From: an uncultured Agathobacter sp.
GTDB taxonomy: Bacteria > Bacillota > Clostridia > Lachnospirales > Lachnospiraceae
DNA length: 11,252 nucleotides
Assembly (NCBI GenBank): GCA_934316545.1
Contig: CAKRDT010000040.1
Coordinates: 1 to 11,252 of the forward strand
Direction: 5' to 3'
Part shown: in pieces, positions 7,017-11,252 of the stretch
Layout: the number at the start of each line of letters is the position of its first letter
Numbering within the stretch: position 1 is the first letter of the stretch
Notes under the pieces: model-generated
What the model was told of the DNA's origin: nothing
The model's database searches: none
The model's input: only the letters and a program-made list of their open reading frames with translations
Position numbers and translations under genes: made by a program

Positions 7017-7045
7017 TTGCATCTCTTATAAGTACACCTTATAAT
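7017..7045 (+). promoter_or_regulatory. Sigma-A promoter of the LysR-type regulator
   Basis: TTGCAT (7017-7022) is followed by exactly 17 bp and a perfect TATAAT (7040-7045), so transcription should start near 7052. The leader is about 60 nt and carries AAAAGGA 8 nt before the ATG. A perfect inverted-repeat arm (7026-7035) lies inside the spacer, a position from which a bound regulator would block this promoter. Confidence 0.7.
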
Positions 7046-7096
7046 ATAATGTATCAGAACTAATTTAGTGTCGCAATAAAGCGATAGTACTTATAA
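7026..7096. promoter_or_regulatory. Inverted-repeat pair flanking the divergent promoters, possible LysR operator
   Basis: TTATAAGTAC (7026-7035) and GTACTTATAA (7087-7096) are perfect 10-bp inverted copies whose centres are 61 bp apart, close to six helical turns. They enclose the -10 regions of both promoters; one arm lies in the regulator's promoter spacer and the other just before its ribosome site. LysR-type proteins act as tetramers that bind two sites and bend the DNA between them, which fits this geometry. The identity of the binding protein is inference, and the AT-rich composition raises the odds of chance. Confidence 0.4.
7048..7076 (-). promoter_or_regulatory. Probable promoter of the L,D-transpeptidase gene
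   Basis: On the minus strand TTGCGA (7071-7076), a 17-bp spacer and TACATT (7048-7053) are found, with TG one base before the -10 (an extended -10). The start would fall near 7041, giving a leader of about 107 nt. Its -10 lies two bases from the -10 of the opposite promoter (7040-7045), so polymerase binding at the two is probably mutually exclusive. Confidence 0.45.
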
Positions 7097-7111
7097 AAAA
7101 GGATATATTCT

Positions 7112-8011
7112 ATGGATATCAACTATGAATTATACAAGGTTTTCTATTATGTTGCAACCTCCCTTTCATTTTCGGATGCAAGTAAGAAGCTTTTCATCTC
7201 ACAGTCTGCGGTCAGTCAGTCAATCAAAACCCTTGAGAAGAAATTAGGCCAGTCGCTTTTTATCCGAAGCACAAAGAAGGTTCAGCTCACACCGGCGGGT
7301 GCATTATTACTCAAACACATTGAGCCGGCTATGAATCTGATTTCCCGCGGCGAGAGCCAGCTGCTTGACTCCGGTACGCTCGGACTCGGTCAGCTGCATA
7401 TCGGAGCGAGCGACACTATCTGCCGCTACTTTCTGCTTCCTTATTTAAAGCAGTTCCATAAGGCATTCCCAAATGTTCCGATCAAGATTACGAATGCAAC
7501 TTCTATCCAGTGTGTGAATCTTCTTGACCAGCGTAAGGTTGACCTGATTGTAACGAATTTTCCAAACACGCATTTAAATCATGCCTATATTCAAAAAACC
7601 GTCTGCAACTTTTCGGATGTCTTTATCGCCAATCCGGCTTATTTTGATTTCGGTTCGGAAGAGATCCCTTTCGGGCAGTTGCAGCAGTATCCAATCATGA
7701 TGCTCGACCGTAATTCAACGACAAGTGAATTCCTGCACAATCTGTTTCTGCAACACCAGCTGGAACTGATTCCGCAGGTTGAACTCAGCAGCAATGATCT
7801 GCTGATCGATATGGCGCGCATCGGACTCGGCATCGCATTCATTCCGGATTTCTGTCTGTCGCGTGATGACAGCGATCTCATCGTACTTCACACGAAGGAA
7901 AAGATGCCGACCAGACAGATTGTGGTTTCTGCCAATACTACGCTTCCGGTTTCTGCATCTACCGAGGAATTTTTAAAATTGTTACCGGATGCCGGTGCGG
8001 CATCCGCTTAA
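7112..8011 (+). CDS. LysR-type transcriptional regulator
   Basis: The 299-residue product has the usual LysR length and order. The N-terminal winged helix-turn-helix (about 5-62) carries LYKVFYYVATSLSFSDASKK, the recognition-helix motif ISQSAVSQSIKTLEKKLGQS, and FIRSTKKVQLTPAG. A linker helix (about 63-90) leads to a two-lobe effector-binding domain of periplasmic-binding-protein fold (about 91-290), with LHIGASDTICRYFLLPYL, RKVDLIVTNFP and IGLGIAFIPDF. A ribosome site, AAAAGGA, lies 8 nt before the ATG. The gene is divergent from the secreted L,D-transpeptidase; LysR regulators often control the divergent neighbour and themselves, so wall-related control is plausible. The effector cannot be read from sequence. 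The 3' end overlaps a hairpin and is followed by a 52-bp tandem array. Confidence 0.93.
   Translation: MDINYELYKVFYYVATSLSFSDASKKLFISQSAVSQSIKTLEKKLGQSLFIRSTKKVQLTPAGALLLKHIEPAMNLISRGESQLLDSGTLGLGQLHIGASDTICRYFLLPYLKQFHKAFPNVPIKITNATSIQCVNLLDQRKVDLIVTNFPNTHLNHAYIQKTVCNFSDVFIANPAYFDFGSEEIPFGQLQQYPIMMLDRNSTTSEFLHNLFLQHQLELIPQVELSSNDLLIDMARIGLGIAFIPDFCLSRDDSDLIVLHTKEKMPTRQIVVSANTTLPVSASTEEFLKLLPDAGAASA
7987..8005 (+). terminator. Hairpin overlapping the end of the LysR gene
   Basis: GGATGCCG (7987-7994) and CGGCATCC (7998-8005) form a perfect 8-bp GC-rich stem with a GTG loop, ending a few bases before the stop codon. No continuous T-run follows within 10 nt (GCTTAATGTTGATTTC), so it is at best an atypical terminator. 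It may instead protect the 3' end or be a by-product of the Ala/Gly-rich C-terminus. Confidence 0.3.
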
Positions 8012-8043
8012 TGTTGATTTCAATGATGCTTTTCCATCTTTTT

Positions 8044-8457
8044 CATTGACCTGAGTTTCACTTTCCTTCTACAGGTCATGCTCTCCTCTACTTTTCATTG
8101 ACCTGGGTTTCACTTTCCTTCTACAGGTCATGCTCTCCTCTACTTTTCATTGACCTGAGTTTCGCTTTCCTTCTACAGGTCATGCTCTCCACTCTTTTTC
8201 ATTGACCTGGGTTTCATTTTCCTTCTACAGGTCATGCTCTCCTCTGCTTTTCATTGACCTGGGTTTCACTTTCCTTCTACAGGTCATGCTCTCCTCTGCT
8301 TTTCATTGACCTAGGTTCCATTCTCTTTCTACAGGTCATGCTTTCCTCTACTTTTCATTGACCTGAGTTTCACTTTCCTTCTACAGGTCATGCTTTCCTC
8401 TACTTTTCATTGACCTAGGTTCCATTCTCCTTCTACAGGTCATGCTCGCCACTCTTT
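8044..8457. repeat. Eight-unit 52-bp tandem array with invariant inverted arms
   Basis: Units start with CATTGACCT at 8044, 8096, 8148, 8200, 8252, 8304, 8356 and 8408. The period is exactly 52 bp; the last unit is 50 bp. A decayed partial unit precedes the first (about 8022-8043). Every unit carries TGACCT and AGGTCA separated by 19-20 bp, forming a 6-7-bp stem, and both arms are identical in all eight copies. Substitutions fall in the loop (gagtttcac, gggtttcac, aggttccat variants) and in the linker after the second arm (CTCTCCTCTAC, CTTTCCTCTAC, CTCTCCACTCT). The plus strand is strongly pyrimidine-rich. The array fills the gap between the convergent LysR and helicase genes. Function unknown. 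Confidence 0.9.
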
Positions 8458-8462
8458 CATCC

Positions 8463-11144
8463 CTAAATTTCCTTGTTTTCCCAGAATCTATGTATCTCTG
8501 CCTCCAGTGTCTCTACATTTCCAACAACCCGGTTCTGCCACTCACGCGGATAAAGTGCATCATAATCACTCTGCAGGAACCTTTCATCCAGAAGAACGAT
8601 AATTCCCTGATCCTCCTGTGTGCGGATCACGCGTCCCGCCGCCTGCAGCACCTTATTGATTCCCGGATACCGGAATGCGTAATCAAATCCAAAGACTCCC
8701 TGTTTATCATAATACTGTTTTAAGATTTCACGCTCGTTGCTGATCTGTGGAAGTCCGGTTCCGACGATGATTGCCCCGATCAGGCGATCATTCTTGAGAT
8801 CAATTCCTTCTCCGAAGATTCCGCCCATCACACAGAATGCTACAAGCGTTCCATCATTCTCCTGTTCGAATGCCTGCAGAAATTCCTCTCTCTCCGACTC
8901 ATTCATACTACTTTTCTGTAAAAGAATAGACAGACCATCCAAATGGTCAGTTTCCCTCTCCTCCTGTACAAACACATCATACACGTCCTGCATCATCCTA
9001 TACGATGGAAAGAATACCATATAGTTTCCCTGCTTCCCGGAGATTGCCGCATGAATATACTGCGCGATCTTTGCATATTCCGCAGGACCGCGCCGCGTAT
9101 ACTTTGTGCTCACATCCCGTCCGAACGCAAGCAGTCTTTGTTTCTCATCAAATGTACTCTGTGCATAGATCGCATAATTATCCTCTTTCGTGGAAAGAAG
9201 CCTCTTATAATAATTGATTGGAAGAAGTGTCGCCGAGAAGAAGATGGTCGACACAGACTTATCGATGCATTTCTGCAGATTTTTCGACGGATCCACACAG
9301 AATAGTTTGATCATAAATCGACCATCTTCCTGCAACTCATTATAGATCACATAATTCTCATCCACCAAATCATAAATATGAATAAAATTCCGCAATGCGA
9401 AGTAAAAGTCGAGCACCGTCTTCTTATCCGGAAACTCTTTCGGTTTCTCGAAAAACTCCTCCATCTGTGACAAAAGCCGCATCAGATGAAACGTCAGTAC
9501 CCCGACACTCTCACATACGGAGTAATTCTCACACTCCCGCTTGAAGTCAAGCATCGCCTTGTTGCATTGATCCAAAGTCCGCGCGATTGCATGATTATGC
9601 AGCTTCATAATTTTCTTTACTGCAAGAATATCTTCCTTATATAATGCCGCACTGTACATCTCCCGGCTGCGGTCCACCAGGTTATGCGCCTCATCCACCA
9701 GAAACAAATATTTTTCCTTCGGCGTATCCGAAAAAAAGCGTTTCAGGTACACATTCGGGTCAAACACATAATTATAATCGCACAGGATATCATCACACCA
9801 CGTTGCCACATCAAGACTCAGTTCAAACGGACAAACCCTATGCTTTCTCGCCTGCGCAAGAATCTCCTCTCTCGTAAAGAGGTCCGACTCCTGCAACAGT
9901 TCAAATACCGCATCGTTTACCCTGTCAAAGTGCCCCTTTGCATACGGGCAGTTCTGTGGGTTACACTCCAGCTTAACCTGTGGAAAGTCCAAAAAAGCAT
10001 TGTCCTGCAGATCATCATCGTAATTTTGCTGCTCGTTTTTGGACATTTTCTCCGTCACCTGCACGAGATCAGGAAGCGTCATCTGATCATTTTCCTCTAT
10101 GACCTTTTCCGTTCTGCCACACAGACACAATTTTTCTTTCGCAGTCAATTGTATGATCTTCGCCTGATACCCATGCTTCCTTAATAGTTCAAACGTTTCT
10201 TTCGCAACCGTCGCCGTAATGGTCTTTGCAGTCAGATAAAAAATGCGGTCCGCCTTCTCCTCCCCCACCGCCTTGACCGCCGGAAAAATCGTGGATATCG
10301 TCTTACCGACTCCCGTAGGTGCCTGAATGAACAAATTCTTTCCTCTGCTGATGGTACGATACACATCACCAACCAGCTTTCGCTGTCCCTCCCGATACGG
10401 ATATGGGAACTCCAGATTCTGAATACTTTCCTGCCTTTTTCTTCGCCACATAATCTGCCAGTCAGCCCATTTGCGGTACTCCACGATCAGATTGCCAAAC
10501 CACGCTGCCAGTTCATCCCATGTAAACACTTCCTGAAAATATCTGATATCTTCCGTATCGAGATTGCAATACGTCATCTGCACACCAATCCTGTCCAGAT
10601 GATTCTGTAACGCATAGATGTAGGCATAACACATCGCCTGCGCCTTGTGCACATAGACCGGAGCCTCCATGGTCGCAACATTGCGATACACACCTTTGAT
10701 TTCGTCGATGTAAACCATGCTTTCCAGAATGTCACATGACTTTGCATCATCCGATACATTTTGTATGCCGGTTGCACCGTCCTGTATGCCCAAACGCCGC
10801 TCCGTTTCTTCCTGATGGATCGGCTCCTCCTCAAATTTCATGGATGTCTGTTGCGCATCCATCTGATTTTCCCGGAGATCCAATGCCATATGAATCGGAA
10901 ATTCGCCATATGCAACACCATCGGCACGTCCCTCAACAACCAGCACATACTCCTCTGCCTCAATGGATAAAGAAAGCGGAACTTCCGCCTGATAGTGATC
11001 TCCCATGCTTCGCTGGATCTTACGATGAATCTTGCTTCCTTCCATCATCGCATCCGTAACCATACGTCCGCTTCGATTATCGATGTCGCCACTGCGCAAT
11101 ATAAATTCAACCAGATTCCGCACCGAGGTATGTAATTCCTGCAT
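8463..11144 (-). CDS. PD-(D/E)XK nuclease fused to a DinG/Rad3-type Fe-S DNA helicase
   Basis: This is a likely DNA repair or replication-fork enzyme of 893 residues. The N-terminal part has the RecB/Cas4-like nuclease pattern: GSKIH (His40), EGRADG (Asp75), IDEIKG (Glu148, Lys150) and QAMCY (Gln169, Tyr173). About 50 acidic, poorly conserved-looking residues are inserted between Asp75 and Glu148. The helicase follows: Walker A APTGVGKT (275-282), YLTAKTIT, a Cys cluster typical of XPD/DinG iron-sulfur domains (Cys340/342, 394, 399, 438), DEAH (484-487), FFSATLLP (635-642), GGIFGEGIDL (774-783) and QAAGRVIR (834-841). An upstream ATG at 11249 is in frame, but ATG 11144 has AAAGGAGG 5 nt before it and yields a start that fits the domain. 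No lone promoter is seen; a gene probably ends 13 bp upstream, so it is likely in an operon. The family assignment is firm, the in vivo substrate unknown. Confidence 0.92.
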   Translation of the reverse strand: MQELHTSVRNLVEFILRSGDIDNRSGRMVTDAMMEGSKIHRKIQRSMGDHYQAEVPLSLSIEAEEYVLVVEGRADGVAYGEFPIHMALDLRENQMDAQQTSMKFEEEPIHQEETERRLGIQDGATGIQNVSDDAKSCDILESMVYIDEIKGVYRNVATMEAPVYVHKAQAMCYAYIYALQNHLDRIGVQMTYCNLDTEDIRYFQEVFTWDELAAWFGNLIVEYRKWADWQIMWRRKRQESIQNLEFPYPYREGQRKLVGDVYRTISRGKNLFIQAPTGVGKTISTIFPAVKAVGEEKADRIFYLTAKTITATVAKETFELLRKHGYQAKIIQLTAKEKLCLCGRTEKVIEENDQMTLPDLVQVTEKMSKNEQQNYDDDLQDNAFLDFPQVKLECNPQNCPYAKGHFDRVNDAVFELLQESDLFTREEILAQARKHRVCPFELSLDVATWCDDILCDYNYVFDPNVYLKRFFSDTPKEKYLFLVDEAHNLVDRSREMYSAALYKEDILAVKKIMKLHNHAIARTLDQCNKAMLDFKRECENYSVCESVGVLTFHLMRLLSQMEEFFEKPKEFPDKKTVLDFYFALRNFIHIYDLVDENYVIYNELQEDGRFMIKLFCVDPSKNLQKCIDKSVSTIFFSATLLPINYYKRLLSTKEDNYAIYAQSTFDEKQRLLAFGRDVSTKYTRRGPAEYAKIAQYIHAAISGKQGNYMVFFPSYRMMQDVYDVFVQEERETDHLDGLSILLQKSSMNESEREEFLQAFEQENDGTLVAFCVMGGIFGEGIDLKNDRLIGAIIVGTGLPQISNEREILKQYYDKQGVFGFDYAFRYPGINKVLQAAGRVIRTQEDQGIIVLLDERFLQSDYDALYPREWQNRVVGNVETLEAEIHRFWENKEI

Positions 11145-11149
11145 GAGAG

Positions 11150-11157
11150 CCTCCTTT
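11150..11157 (-). promoter_or_regulatory. Ribosome site that fixes the helicase start
   Basis: AAAGGAGG on the minus strand ends 5 nt before ATG 11144. It is the strongest Shine-Dalgarno match near any possible start of this frame and argues against the in-frame ATG 105 bases further upstream. The 35 residues that start would add are Arg/Ala/His-rich and look unlike the nuclease domain. Confidence 0.8.
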
Positions 11158-11252
11158 CTATTTTCTATCATTAAATAGGCGATTGCGAAACTCCTGTGGC
11201 GGCGTGCTCCGGCTGGGCTGACCCGGTGGCGGGCTTCTACGCTGAACACGAT
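11158..11252 (-). CDS. Probable 3' end of an upstream gene, 30 residues visible
   Basis: A minus-strand frame enters from the right edge and stops at TAG 11158-11160, just before the helicase ribosome site. It ends PPQEFRNRLFNDRK after a proline- and arginine-rich stretch. The 13-bp gap to the helicase ATG and the shared direction fit a co-transcribed pair. The DNA is much more GC-rich than the surroundings. Only 30 codons are visible, so neither the family nor the coding status is certain. Confidence 0.4.
   Translation of the reverse strand, partial: RVQRRSPPPGQPSRSTPPQEFRNRLFNDRK

Noticed and set aside
8044..8457. CRISPR array
   Set aside because: The period is only 52 bp and the whole unit, including the would-be spacers, is nearly the same in every copy. 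No cas gene is nearby; the nuclease-helicase is a standalone RecB/DinG-type fusion, not Cas4 or CasDinG in a CRISPR setting.
11145..11249. Helicase start at ATG 11249
   Set aside because: It would add 35 Arg/Ala/His-rich residues without a ribosome site, overlapping what looks like the end of the upstream gene. ATG 11144 has AAAGGAGG at ideal spacing.

Overview
The window looks like chromosomal DNA of an anaerobic gut Firmicute, most likely Lachnospiraceae (Roseburia/Agathobacter/Butyrivibrio-like). This rests on the single-chain ~1260-residue PurL with a fused glutaminase, a secreted L,D-transpeptidase with Ig-like domains, AGGAGG-type ribosome sites, AT-rich intergenic DNA and sigma-A type promoters. 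The genus is an inference from protein style, not from a search.

Layout, left to right. (1) 1-304, minus: the start of a secreted Ig-like (BIG2-type) surface protein, with a promoter about 420 bp upstream (725-753) and a long leader. The leader holds a GNRA-capped hairpin and a coding-looking but frame-broken small ORF. (2) 846-873: a bidirectional terminator. (3) 945-1133, minus: a 62-residue protein of unknown function with a good ribosome site. Just upstream is a short diverged copy of the 3' part of purL. (4) 1223-1556: an island of nested palindromes without a convincing gene, probably a repeat/MITE/REP-like element or a structured RNA. (5) 1574-5356, minus: purL, de novo purine synthesis, with its own promoter. 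(6) 5617-6933, minus: a secreted YkuD-family L,D-transpeptidase with its own terminator. It is divergently transcribed from (7) 7112-8011, plus: a LysR-type regulator. The two promoters nearly abut face to face between the arms of a 10-bp perfect inverted repeat. (8) 8044-8457: eight tandem 52-bp units between two convergent genes, each carrying invariant inverted arms. (9) 8463-11144, minus: an 893-residue fusion of a RecB/Cas4-like PD-(D/E)XK nuclease with a DinG/Rad3-type Fe-S helicase. (10) 11158-11252, minus: the likely 3' end of an upstream gene in the same operon.

Most genes are housekeeping or cell-envelope functions transcribed independently. The regions that deserve attention are non-coding: the 52-bp array, the palindromic island, the surface-protein leader and the shared LysR/transpeptidase control region. 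No phage, plasmid, CRISPR, rRNA or tRNA gene is evident.
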